A stretch of DNA of 51,603 nucleotides from Candidatus Puniceispirillum sp. (lineage in GTDB: Bacteria > Pseudomonadota > Alphaproteobacteria > Puniceispirillales > Puniceispirillaceae): NCBI GenBank assembly GCA_016780525.1, contig JADHLR010000001.1, forward strand, positions 1 through 51,603. The letters run 5' to 3'. Made by a program: the position numbers and the translations under genes. The notes beneath the pieces were generated by a model that saw nothing but the letters and a program-made list of their open reading frames with translations, was not told the DNA's origin and searched no databases. Each line of letters begins with the position of its first letter. Positions within the stretch are counted from its first letter, which is position 1. This document shows positions 9,292 through 17,294 of the stretch, one piece after another.

Positions 9292-9747
9292 TTAGCATGC
9301 GTCGGCCAGCGCCATCACAGTGGCCTCGATTGCCGCTTTATCGATGACTTCGCCAACCAGCCCGTTTTTCAATGTCTCGCCAATCGCAACTTCATCAATA
9401 TAAATGCCAAAATCATCGGTGCCATAGCAATCCGCCGGAATCCATGCAAATACCGTCTGATGATGTTTTGGTGTTATGCGGCGGGCTTCGTCAGACAGTG
9501 GTTCGGGCGAGTCAAACTGTGTTGTCACCGCTACCGTGACCATGAATTTTTGCACGTCCTTATTGGCAATTTCAACGCTGATCGGCATGGTGACAACAAC
9601 ATCGCTGGCATTTGTGTCACGCATATAGCTGAGCAATGCCCCATCATGGGATTGCATAATATCTGCCAGCGGCACGAAATGCGCCGGGGACAGCTGGTCA
9701 GCCGCATCTTTTGACGTTGCCGCATCTTTTGATGTTAAACGTGACAT
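9292..9747 (-). CDS. Hypothetical protein, unrecognised
   Basis: A 151-residue soluble, acidic protein with no signal peptide or membrane segment. The ATG at 9747 has AAGG/AGGG in front and is preferred over the TTG-started extension to 9840. Residues 4-15 contain a short repeat, SKDAATSKDAAD, encoded by an 18-bp tandem duplication. The rest alternates beta-like segments (ASDVVVTMPISVEI, KFMVTVAVTT, TVFAWIPADCYG, DFGIYIDEVAIGETL). I do not recognise the family. It sits downstream of phoB in the same direction, 141 bp away, and just upstream of the YaiI gene. Confidence 0.65.
   Translation of the reverse strand: MSRLTSKDAATSKDAADQLSPAHFVPLADIMQSHDGALLSYMRDTNASDVVVTMPISVEIANKDVQKFMVTVAVTTQFDSPEPLSDEARRITPKHHQTVFAWIPADCYGTDDFGIYIDEVAIGETLKNGLVGEVIDKAAIEATVMALADAC
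9701..9736. repeat. Two-copy tandem repeat, 18 bp, in frame near a gene start
   Basis: GCCGCATCTTTTGACGTT (9701-9718) is followed directly by a copy with one change (9719-9736). It encodes two copies of a SKDAA-type peptide at the N terminus of the hypothetical protein at 9292-9747. The period is a multiple of three. Confidence 0.9.
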
Positions 9748-9888
9748 AACCCTGCCTTGCTGTGATGTGTCCCGCAATAGCCGCATTGCCGCTGCTGTGT
9801 GTCCGTGCCCAGTGGTACCAGCCATTGCCGCCAGGTGCAAAGCGATATTTCAATGTCGCCCGGTTGGATGGCGGCTGCGTATTACCGC

Positions 9889-10590
9889 TTAATGCGGGGC
9901 GCGCAAGGCATAGCCGCTGCCGCGAACGGTGCGGATCAAATTCGGCATTTCAGCCCGGCCGTCTGGTTTGTTAATGGCTTTGCGCAAACGGCTGAGATGC
10001 ACATCAACCGTGCGTTCCTCAACATACACACCATGCCCCCAGACAAGATCAAGAAGCTGTGCGCGGCTAAACACCTGACCGGGGCGTTCGATCAGAATCG
10101 ATAACAGACGAAATTCCTTTGGCCCCAACGGAACCATCTGACCGGCCCGATGCACCTCCATCCGGCTCGGAAAAAGCTGCAAATCTTCAAATTCCAGCGT
10201 ATCGTTCATCAATGCCGGACGCGAGCGCCGCAACAGCGCCTTGACCCGCGACACCAGTTCACGCGGCGAGAATGGCTTTGACATATAGTCATCAGCACCA
10301 GTATCCAGCCCCAATGTCCGGTCACCTTCTTCACCGCGCGCACTCAGAATAATCACTGGCAAAAGCTTGGTATCAGCGCGCGACCGCAGGGCGCGACATA
10401 GTTCAATCCCCGACATATGCGGCATCATCCAATCCAGAATCACAAGATCCGGGTGATGTTCTTCGATTTGCCGTAACGCATCATGGCCATCCATGGCCTG
10501 TAATACGACAAAGCCAGCTTGCTCCAGATTATAGGACAATAACTCAAGCTGGTTTGGTTCATCATCTGCAATTAAGATCGTTACTGCCAT
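9889..10590 (-). CDS. phoB: Phosphate regulon response regulator PhoB
   Basis: OmpR-class response regulator that binds Pho boxes when phosphorylated by PhoR. The receiver domain has the acidic pair Asp9/Asp10, phospho-acceptor Asp53 (ILDWMMP) and Lys105 (SKPFSPREL). The C-terminal winged helix includes GPKEFRLLSILIERPGQVFSR and the recognition part VDVHLSRLRKAIN. 233 aa, standard size. It is the last gene of the pst-phoU-phoB run, 15 bp after phoU. The candidate Pho boxes at 16151-16168 and 21051-21068 are its likely targets, which would also make it autoregulated as part of the pst operon. Confidence 0.96.
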   Translation of the reverse strand: MAVTILIADDEPNQLELLSYNLEQAGFVVLQAMDGHDALRQIEEHHPDLVILDWMMPHMSGIELCRALRSRADTKLLPVIILSARGEEGDRTLGLDTGADDYMSKPFSPRELVSRVKALLRRSRPALMNDTLEFEDLQLFPSRMEVHRAGQMVPLGPKEFRLLSILIERPGQVFSRAQLLDLVWGHGVYVEERTVDVHLSRLRKAINKPDGRAEMPNLIRTVRGSGYALRAPH

Positions 10591-10605
10591 TTGTCATCAC
10601 ATTGG

Positions 10606-11316
10606 CTAGACGCCAACCACCCTGCTCGTGCGGTCTGCCTTCGGGCGCGAGTCTTCGGGAACAGCGCCATGCACCAGAAAATGCACCTGTTCGGCAATGC
10701 CTGTTGCATAATCACCAATACGTTCAATATTTTTCGCGATAAACAGCAGATGAGCGCCCGTTGCCACAACATTTGGATCACGCGACATCGACGCCAGCAC
10801 TTCTTTGTAAAAGGCGGTATGCATGTGATCCACCTCAATATCGCGGCGCCACACATCAAGCGCCTTATCAGCATCACGCGTGGCATAGGCGCGCATGACA
10901 TCATGCAACATGTCGCGGGTGACCTGTCCCATCCGGCCAATATTAACGCCCGGAATATTTTCATTGCCGGCCGTCGCAATCACCTTGGTACGATTGGCTA
11001 TATTGCGCGCATAATCGCCAGTGCGTTCAAGGATCGTAGCAACCTTCAATGCTACCAGAACGTGTCGCAAGTCTTTTGCAAGCGGTGAACGAACAGCAAT
11101 AATTTCAAGCGCTTTTTCGTGTATCTCAGCCTCGAGCTCATCCAGTTTAGCATCATCTTTGATAATTTTATCTAGAGTATTTTGATGCTGTGTAGCTAAT
11201 GCATCAATAGACAGCTCAAATTGCGTTATTGCCATTTTTCCAAGATCTTGCAGAGATGAATTCAATGCTAAGAGATCATCATCGAATGCCGTAACTATAT
11301 GTTGGTTATCTCTCAC
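10606..11316 (-). CDS. phoU: Phosphate signalling protein PhoU
   Basis: Peripheral protein that couples the Pst transporter to PhoR and keeps the Pho regulon off when phosphate is plentiful. Two three-helix repeats each carry the metal-binding E-x3-D motif: ERTGD (Glu97-Asp101) and ERIGD (Glu198-Asp202). 236 aa, usual length. The start is a GTG at 11316 with an excellent AGGAG 6 bp upstream. It lies between pstB (9 bp gap) and phoB (15 bp gap). Confidence 0.96.
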   Translation of the reverse strand: MRDNQHIVTAFDDDLLALNSSLQDLGKMAITQFELSIDALATQHQNTLDKIIKDDAKLDELEAEIHEKALEIIAVRSPLAKDLRHVLVALKVATILERTGDYARNIANRTKVIATAGNENIPGVNIGRMGQVTRDMLHDVMRAYATRDADKALDVWRRDIEVDHMHTAFYKEVLASMSRDPNVVATGAHLLFIAKNIERIGDYATGIAEQVHFLVHGAVPEDSRPKADRTSRVVGV

Positions 11317-11325
11317 ATTTATCTC

Positions 11326-12108
11326 CTAACCGATTTTACCTGAGATATAGGCTTCAGTTTGTTCGTTTTGTGGCCGCGTGAAAATTCCTTTTGTATCGCC
11401 ATACTCAATCAACTGACCAAGGTGAAAATAAGCGGTTTTTTGAGAAACGCGTGCCGCTTGCTGCATTGAGTGAGTAACAATAAGTATAGTAAATCGGCTC
11501 TGCAAGTCGCTTATTAGCTCCTCAATAATTGAGGTGGCAATTGGATCCAAGGCCGAACAAGGTTCATCCATCAGCAAAATATCGGGTCCAATTGCGATCG
11601 CCCGAGCGATGCACAACCTCTGCTGCTGACCGCCTGACAAGCCCGTTGCCTGATCATTCAATCGGTCCGATACTTCCTTCCACAAACCCGCCTTTTTCAG
11701 GCTGTCTTCAACAATAAAGTCCATCTCTTGACGGTTCGCCGCCAAACCATGAATACGCGGTCCATAGGCTACATTTTCATAAACTGTCTTGGGAAATGGA
11801 TTCGGTTTTTGAAACACCATCCCGACCCGGGCGCGTAACAAAACCGGATCTATTTTCGGGCTGTTCAAATCCACATCATCCAAAAGAATTTGGCCCTGCA
11901 CCCGGCAACTTGGGATGACGTCGTTCATCCGGTTAAAGCACCGTAAAAAAGTTGACTTGCCACATCCTGACGGCCCAATGAACGATGTTACAGACTTTTC
12001 ATCAATACCGAGTGACACGTCAAAAAGCGCCTGTTTTTCAGCATAAAAAACATTAACTTTTTGAGCTTTCAATTTGCTGTCCGACATCATTTCGACAGAT
12101 GTATCCAT
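11326..12108 (-). CDS. pstB: Phosphate ABC transporter ATP-binding protein PstB
   Basis: ATPase of the high-affinity phosphate importer. Walker A GPSGCGKST (45-53), signature LSGGQQQRL (157-165) and Walker B ILLMDEP (177-183) are intact; 260 aa from the ATG at 12108. An in-frame GTG at 12120 would add four residues and overlap pstA by 7 bp; neither has a clear ribosome site, so the start is uncertain. Base composition here and across the pstA/pstB junction is slightly more AT-rich than the neighbours. Confidence 0.96.
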   Translation of the reverse strand: MDTSVEMMSDSKLKAQKVNVFYAEKQALFDVSLGIDEKSVTSFIGPSGCGKSTFLRCFNRMNDVIPSCRVQGQILLDDVDLNSPKIDPVLLRARVGMVFQKPNPFPKTVYENVAYGPRIHGLAANRQEMDFIVEDSLKKAGLWKEVSDRLNDQATGLSGGQQQRLCIARAIAIGPDILLMDEPCSALDPIATSIIEELISDLQSRFTILIVTHSMQQAARVSQKTAYFHLGQLIEYGDTKGIFTRPQNEQTEAYISGKIG

Positions 12109-12113
12109 CTTGC

Positions 12114-13457
12114 TTACCACTTCTTTTCAAATTTACGACGTAACAAAACTGCGGTCATATTCATTGATATCAAAAACAATAGTAATGCCATGATTGCTAG
12201 AGAGGCGCGCTCGTAGAAAGCTCGCTCGGCACTATCTGACCAAATAAAGATTTGCACAGGCAAAGCCGTCGCCGGGTCTGTAAAACTAGTCGGCACATCA
12301 ACAATGAACGCTACCATGCCGATCATGATTAGCGGGGCGGTCTCGCCAAGTGCCTGCGCTATTCCAATAATTGTGCCAGTCAGGATACCGGGTGCGGCTA
12401 ATGGCAAAACATGATCAAGCGCTGTTTGCATTGGCGAGGCTCCAAGCCCAAGGGCTGCATCGCGTATTGAGGTTGGCACCGCCCGAATTGATGCCCTTGT
12501 TGCAATAATTATGGTCGGCAATGTCATCAACGCCAACACCATACCACCGACAAGCGGTGCAGACCGCGGCATGCCAAAAAAGCCCAAAAACACGGCAAGA
12601 CCCAACAGACCGAATACAATCGACGGCACCGCTGCTAGATTGTTTACATTAACTTCAATAAAATCGGTTAGGCGGCCCGGTGGGGCAAAATATTCAAGAT
12701 AGACTGCGGCCATGACTGCGAGCGGAAGCGCAAGCATAACTGTAATAACAAGGGCCATGGCCGAGCCCACAATCGCACCCAACACACCAGCGCTCTCCGG
12801 CTCTCGAGAGTCAGCAGCGGTGAAAAATGTTGAATTAAATGCCAAGCGAACTGAACCCTCAGCTACAATCTTGTCAAACCAGACAAGCTGGTTATCTTTA
12901 ATACGCCGCTTTTTTTCGTCGATGCTGCGATCCATGCGGCCTTTCATCAGCATATCGACATCGTCTGATGATTTCACCCAATAGGTCACCGCACCGGTTG
13001 GGACAGTGCCAGCCGCCTCGATCTGCAGGCGTAAATCATAGCCGGCATTTGCCGACAGCAATTCGCCGAGGCTGCGCTGTTCAAGCATGCCAGTGACCTC
13101 TGGAAAGGCTTTTCTGAAGCTGCGCTTGACCAGACCATCCCAGTTGTAATTTCGCGATTTATCAACATCAATCACGCCATTTGCATCAACAATCTCATCA
13201 GCCGGCACATCGATTGTTACGGCAATTTCGGTTTGTTGCAAAGCTGTGTAACCATTACTTATGATCGTAGTCAGCAAAATGCACAAAAACCCAATCGCGG
13301 TACATATCGCCGCTATGCCATAAATGCGCAGCCGTTTCGATGCGGCGCGGCGTTTTTTCAGGCCAGCAGCGATATGCGCCATCCGCACCGATGTCGGGGC
13401 ATTATACAGACCCGCTACGCCGGCAGATGACGACACTATTTCGTGGTGATCATTCAT
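12114..13457 (-). CDS. pstA: Phosphate ABC transporter permease PstA (with N-terminal DUF3333-type extension)
   Basis: Inner-membrane permease of the Pst importer. At 447 aa it is far longer than E. coli PstA (about 300). An N-terminal region with one membrane helix (about residues 45-68) and a 150-residue periplasmic part precedes the ABC permease domain, the DUF3333 arrangement usual in Alphaproteobacteria. The EAA loop is visible as TSIRDAALGLGASPMQTALDHVLPLAAPGI. The ATG at 13457 (MNDHHE) overlaps the pstC stop by 8 bp; the longer frame to 13484 would lie inside pstC. Confidence 0.95.
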   Translation of the reverse strand: MNDHHEIVSSSAGVAGLYNAPTSVRMAHIAAGLKKRRAASKRLRIYGIAAICTAIGFLCILLTTIISNGYTALQQTEIAVTIDVPADEIVDANGVIDVDKSRNYNWDGLVKRSFRKAFPEVTGMLEQRSLGELLSANAGYDLRLQIEAAGTVPTGAVTYWVKSSDDVDMLMKGRMDRSIDEKKRRIKDNQLVWFDKIVAEGSVRLAFNSTFFTAADSREPESAGVLGAIVGSAMALVITVMLALPLAVMAAVYLEYFAPPGRLTDFIEVNVNNLAAVPSIVFGLLGLAVFLGFFGMPRSAPLVGGMVLALMTLPTIIIATRASIRAVPTSIRDAALGLGASPMQTALDHVLPLAAPGILTGTIIGIAQALGETAPLIMIGMVAFIVDVPTSFTDPATALPVQIFIWSDSAERAFYERASLAIMALLLFLISMNMTAVLLRRKFEKKW

Positions 13458-14862
13458 AGCGTTGCCCCAATTTACGCGATACATGCAATGCCGCGATATT
13501 CAGCACCAAAGTCACCACAAACAAGGTGATGCCTAACGCAAAGGCCGACAATGTTTTGACCGAGTCAAATTCATTATCGCCTGTCAGCAGCATGACGATC
13601 TGCACCGTAACTGTGGTCACTGATTCGAGCGGGTTGATGGTCAGATTGGCAGCGACACCAGCGGCCATCACAACAATCATGGTTTCGCCAACGGCGCGGC
13701 TAAACGCCAGCAGGAAAGCACCGACCAGACCGGGAAAGGCTGATGGCAAAACCACCCGCAACATTGTCTCGGCGCGCGTACTGCCCAGCCCCAAGGCGCC
13801 GTCCCGCAATGATTGCGGCACCGCAGAAATCACATCATCTGACAGCGACGAGATAAACGGGATAATCATGATCCCCATAACCCCACCGGCCGCCAATGCG
13901 CTTTGTGACGACACATCCAGCCCGACTAACATGCCGGCATCGCGAAAAAATGGCGCCGCTGTCAAAGCCGCAAAATAGCCATACACAACGGTGGGTATGC
14001 CGGCCAGAACCTCGAGTGCCGGCTTGATCACATTCCGTACTTTTCGCGGAGCGAAATCGGCTGTGTAGATTGCCGAAAACAACCCAACCGGCACCGCCAC
14101 CAGCATCGCAATCAACGCCACCAACAGCGTACCCAGCATCACCGGAACCATGCCAAATGACCCGGACGAGCCGGCCACGGCCTCATCGGCTGCCGTTTCT
14201 GTGCCTTCGCGAAGCGATACCATTGGCGACCAATGCGTTCCGAAAAAGAAATCAATCATCGAAATTTCACTAAAGAACCGGTACGCCTCAAATAATAAAG
14301 ATGAAATAATGCCAATCGTAGTCAGGATCGCCAGCACTGCGGCCGCAAAAAAGCTGCGGCGCAAAAACCCTTCAAACGCCACCCGTGCTTTAAGCTGTGG
14401 GGTGATGCGCAAGAACGCGAACAAAAACCCGATCATCATCACCGTCAACAGCGTCAGAACACGCGCCAGATCAACACGGTTCATCGATTCTTTCAGGGCG
14501 GCTGCTTCTGCCGCCATAATCTCATCGGGCGCATCGATAAAGCCAGCGGCAATATTTTGCAGCTGCGCTGCTTTTAATTCGAGAAAACTAGGAGGCAGGG
14601 ACGGGTATGCAAGACGCAACCGTGCTTCGGCCGCATTGATAAGAAGTGGATCGGCGGCAAACGCCCAAACCAGCGCCAGAACTGATGCAGGCACCAACGT
14701 CCAAAGGGCTGCATATACACCGTAATATTTAACCAGTGAATGGGCTTTTACACCATCTCTGGCGACATGCGATCTGATCCGTTGATGCGCCAGCGTGTAC
14801 GCTACAAAACCAAAAATGATCGTTAAAATCAGCAATGCCACATTACTTGTTAAGAATGTCAT
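13450..14862 (-). CDS. pstC: Phosphate ABC transporter permease PstC
   Basis: Partner permease of PstA. 470 aa with an enlarged N-terminal half carrying helices at about residues 5-22, 50-70 and 130-150 and a loop region before the permease core. The EAA loop reads PQSLRDGALGLGSTRAETMLRVVLPSAFPGL near residue 345. It is separated from pstS by 174 bp that contain a strong terminator hairpin (14987-15022) and degenerate PhoB-like repeats (14907-14933), so its expression is probably lower than, or partly independent of, pstS. Confidence 0.95.
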   Translation of the reverse strand: MTFLTSNVALLILTIIFGFVAYTLAHQRIRSHVARDGVKAHSLVKYYGVYAALWTLVPASVLALVWAFAADPLLINAAEARLRLAYPSLPPSFLELKAAQLQNIAAGFIDAPDEIMAAEAAALKESMNRVDLARVLTLLTVMMIGFLFAFLRITPQLKARVAFEGFLRRSFFAAAVLAILTTIGIISSLLFEAYRFFSEISMIDFFFGTHWSPMVSLREGTETAADEAVAGSSGSFGMVPVMLGTLLVALIAMLVAVPVGLFSAIYTADFAPRKVRNVIKPALEVLAGIPTVVYGYFAALTAAPFFRDAGMLVGLDVSSQSALAAGGVMGIMIIPFISSLSDDVISAVPQSLRDGALGLGSTRAETMLRVVLPSAFPGLVGAFLLAFSRAVGETMIVVMAAGVAANLTINPLESVTTVTVQIVMLLTGDNEFDSVKTLSAFALGITLFVVTLVLNIAALHVSRKLGQRYE

Positions 14863-14906
14863 GGCCTGTCTTTCAAAACGTTCAATTTTTTACCCAGCAA
14901 GGTGCG

Positions 14907-14933
14907 GTTACAGGCTCTGACAGCTTGTGTCAA
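14907..14933 (-). promoter_or_regulatory. Degenerate PhoB-type heptamer repeats upstream of pstC
   Basis: On the minus strand three heptamers TTGACAC, CTGTCAG and CTGTAAC follow each other at 10-bp spacing. They resemble Pho half-sites (CTGTCAT/CTGTAAC), but the true period is 11 bp, and TTGACA could instead be a -35 element. It lies between the pstS terminator and the pstC start, where an internal promoter would make sense. Confidence 0.35.
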
Positions 14934-14986
14934 TAAAGATGCGGCCTGCTGGCAAGACACATATCAAAATGCGTGCTGTTTAAAAT

Positions 14987-15022
14987 AAGCGCAGATGCCA
15001 GATTTTCCCGACATCTGCGCTT
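14987..15022 (-). terminator. Intrinsic terminator/attenuator between pstS and pstC
   Basis: AAGCGCAGATG (14987-14997) and CATCTGCGCTT (15012-15022) form a perfect 11-bp stem with a 14-nt loop. In the minus-strand transcript the stem lies about 15 nt after the pstS stop and is followed by ATTTT, a short U-tract. Such a structure would end most pstS transcripts and let a fraction read through into pstCAB-phoUB, or stabilise the pstS message. Confidence 0.85.
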
Positions 15023-15036
15023 TGTTATTTAGTCAT

Positions 15037-16065
15037 TTACAGGCTGTTCTTGGCTGCGACCTGCTTTGCAAAGTCATCAGCAGCCAGCGGCACGAGACCG
15101 GCTGGGAACAAATATCCGTCCATACCCATGGCCTTGTCCGAGATGAATTCATTGATGAATTCTTTCATCCCTGGAATCACACCCATATGCTGCTTTTTCA
15201 CATAGAAGAACAGCGGACGCGCACCTGGATATTTGTATGATGCGATGTTTTCAAAGTTCAGCTCAACACCGTCAAGCAACGAGGCTTGCACCTTGTCGCG
15301 GTTCTGGTCAAAGAATGAGTAACCGAAAACACCGAACATGTCTTTGTCGGCGACAAGCTTTTCGATGATCAGCGCGTCATTTTCACCAACTTCAATAGCG
15401 GCACCATCTTCGCGCAGCTTCTTATAGCCGCTACCTTCGAGGCCAAGCTTTTTCCAGCCGGCTTTCATGAACAGTGAGCCCATGGCATCACGTGTACCTG
15501 AGGTTGGTGGAGGCACCATGATGCTAACTGGCTGCGCTGGCAGACCAATAGCCGCTGTACCCATGGCTTTTGCGACATAGGCGTCAACCTCGGCCCATGT
15601 GTTCAGACCGTTGGCTTTCGCGCTCTCGCCGCCAAAACCCTGGTTTGGCAGTTCAGCCGCGAGTGCTGCAGCGACATGCGCGATCGAAATGTTGAACTTC
15701 TGACCGTTCAGGCTGTTTGACACGGCCACACCATCATTGCCAACGATGAACTCCTGAAACTCAACACCAGCATCGGCGCATAATTTGGCTTCGCTACTTT
15801 TCATTGCGCGTGAGGCATTTGTGATATCCGGATGTTCGACACCGACCCCTTTACAAAACAGCTTCATACCGCCGCCCGTACCGGTTGATTCGATGACCGG
15901 GGTTTTGAACCCGCTTGACTGGCCAAATTTTTCAGCAACGATTGTCGCAAATGGGTACACGGTTGACGAACCAACGATTGAAATTTGGTCACGTGCCTGT
16001 GCACCGCCGGCTGCCAGCATACCGGCAATAACGCCTGCAGTGAGGATAGAAAAACGCATTGACAT
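15037..16065 (-). CDS. pstS: Periplasmic phosphate-binding protein PstS
   Basis: Binds phosphate in the periplasm and delivers it to PstCAB. Signal peptide of about 24 residues with cleavage after AQA. Phosphate-contacting loops are recognisable: GSSTVYPF (32-39), STGTGGG (60-66), SRAM (85-88) and TSGTRD (188-193). 342 aa, normal. ATG at 16065 with AGGAG upstream. The 151-bp upstream region contains a Pho box, and the downstream region a terminator, consistent with strong separate expression of the binding protein. Confidence 0.96.
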   Translation of the reverse strand: MSMRFSILTAGVIAGMLAAGGAQARDQISIVGSSTVYPFATIVAEKFGQSSGFKTPVIESTGTGGGMKLFCKGVGVEHPDITNASRAMKSSEAKLCADAGVEFQEFIVGNDGVAVSNSLNGQKFNISIAHVAAALAAELPNQGFGGESAKANGLNTWAEVDAYVAKAMGTAAIGLPAQPVSIMVPPPTSGTRDAMGSLFMKAGWKKLGLEGSGYKKLREDGAAIEVGENDALIIEKLVADKDMFGVFGYSFFDQNRDKVQASLLDGVELNFENIASYKYPGARPLFFYVKKQHMGVIPGMKEFINEFISDKAMGMDGYLFPAGLVPLAADDFAKQVAAKNSL

Positions 16066-16150
16066 CTCCTGTCTAGTAAAGTCGTGAGGATGACCTAAGG
16101 GCCATGGCGACCGTATTAGGCGGTGAATATGACAATAGATTTTCAGAAAT

Positions 16151-16168
16151 GTTACAGTTATGTGACAG
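16151..16168 (-). promoter_or_regulatory. Pho box (PhoB operator) for pstS
   Basis: Minus strand reads CTGTCACATAACTGTAAC: two heptamers CTGTCAC and CTGTAAC separated by four A/T bases, matching the E. coli Pho box (CTGTCAT-N4-CTGTCAT/CTGTAAC) almost perfectly. It is 86 bp upstream of the pstS start. TCTATT (16139-16134) starts 11 bp downstream and could be the -10 element, the spacing expected where the Pho box replaces -35. Confidence 0.85.
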
Positions 16169-16216
16169 CGTTTTTTGCCGTAATTATTGCTGGTATTTTT
16201 GCTGCAAAATCAGCCG

Positions 16217-17290
16217 CTAATGTTTAGACTTCACATGAATAAGCGGCAGCACCACAGAAAATTTTGTGGTTTCATTCAGGCTGCTGGCCACCGATAATGT
16301 GCCGCGGTGTCGATTCACAATATGTTTGACAATGGCAAGCCCCAACCCGGTACCACCAATCTGTCGCGACCGCGCTTTATCGACCCGGTAAAACCGCTCG
16401 GTCAATCGCGACAAATGCCGCTGTTCAATACCCTCGCCATGATTGATCACATCGATTTGCAGGCGATTTGCACTGACCTCAAAAATACGGACGTCGATCT
16501 GGGTGTTGGCAGTGCCATATTTAATGGCGTTTTCGATGATATTGACAAAGACCTCGGTGATTTCGTCAAAGCTACCCAGCATCAGCGGATGCGAAACTTT
16601 GTCGGCGCGCTGATCATTTAGCTTGATCACCATGCCGCGCTCGGCAGCTCGCCCGGCAAGACTATCATGCACGGTTAATAAAACATCGAGCAATTTAACC
16701 TGATCATCGGGAACAATATGTTCATCCACCTCGACCCGTGACAGCGACAGCAGATCATCGATCAGGCGCGACATGCGTTTGGCTTCTTCATCCATAATGG
16801 TCAGAAACCGCGTCCGCATGGCTTCATCAGGCACCTCACTGCCCAGCATGGTTTCGATAAAACCGGCAAGGCTGGTCAGCGGCGACCGCAGTTCATGGCT
16901 GACATTGGCAACAAAATCACGCCGCACATTTTCCAGATTCTTTTGCCGCGTCATATCCAGAAACAACAGCGCAATCGGCCCGTCGCCAAGCCGTTTGAGA
17001 CGCAATTTGAATTCCCGCCGGATAATCTCGCTTTTGGGGTGATAAAAAATCTCCAGCTCGGCCCGTTTCAGCGCGGTTTTATGAAACGCCTTGCCAAAAT
17101 CAGCATCTTCAATCAGCTCAAAAATAAGCTGGCCAATGATTTGATCGTTAAATAGCTGACGCGCCGCGGCGTTTGCCGATAACACCACACCGCTGCCATC
17201 GGTCAGCAGCAAGGCCTCATCCAGCAGATCGGCCATTTGTCCGATTGTGGCAACACTATTGGGTGATTCGGAATCGTCAAGCTGCGTCAT
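16217..17290 (-). CDS. phoR: Phosphate regulon sensor histidine kinase PhoR, without visible membrane segments
   Basis: Phosphorylates PhoB. From the ATG at 17290 (357 aa): a PAS domain (about 15-115), the dimerisation/H box FVANVSHELRSPLTSL with His132, N box NIIENAIKYG, G1 box NHGEGI and G2 box GGTGLGLAIVKHIV. No hydrophobic segment long enough for a membrane helix occurs before the PAS domain, nor in the extension to 17371, unlike E. coli PhoR and most relatives, which have one or two N-terminal helices. It starts 4 bp after the ppx stop, so it is probably co-transcribed with ppk-ppx, and it precedes pstS. Confidence 0.93.
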   Translation of the reverse strand: MTQLDDSESPNSVATIGQMADLLDEALLLTDGSGVVLSANAAARQLFNDQIIGQLIFELIEDADFGKAFHKTALKRAELEIFYHPKSEIIRREFKLRLKRLGDGPIALLFLDMTRQKNLENVRRDFVANVSHELRSPLTSLAGFIETMLGSEVPDEAMRTRFLTIMDEEAKRMSRLIDDLLSLSRVEVDEHIVPDDQVKLLDVLLTVHDSLAGRAAERGMVIKLNDQRADKVSHPLMLGSFDEITEVFVNIIENAIKYGTANTQIDVRIFEVSANRLQIDVINHGEGIEQRHLSRLTERFYRVDKARSRQIGGTGLGLAIVKHIVNRHRGTLSVASSLNETTKFSVVLPLIHVKSKH

Positions 17291-17294
17291 GGTC

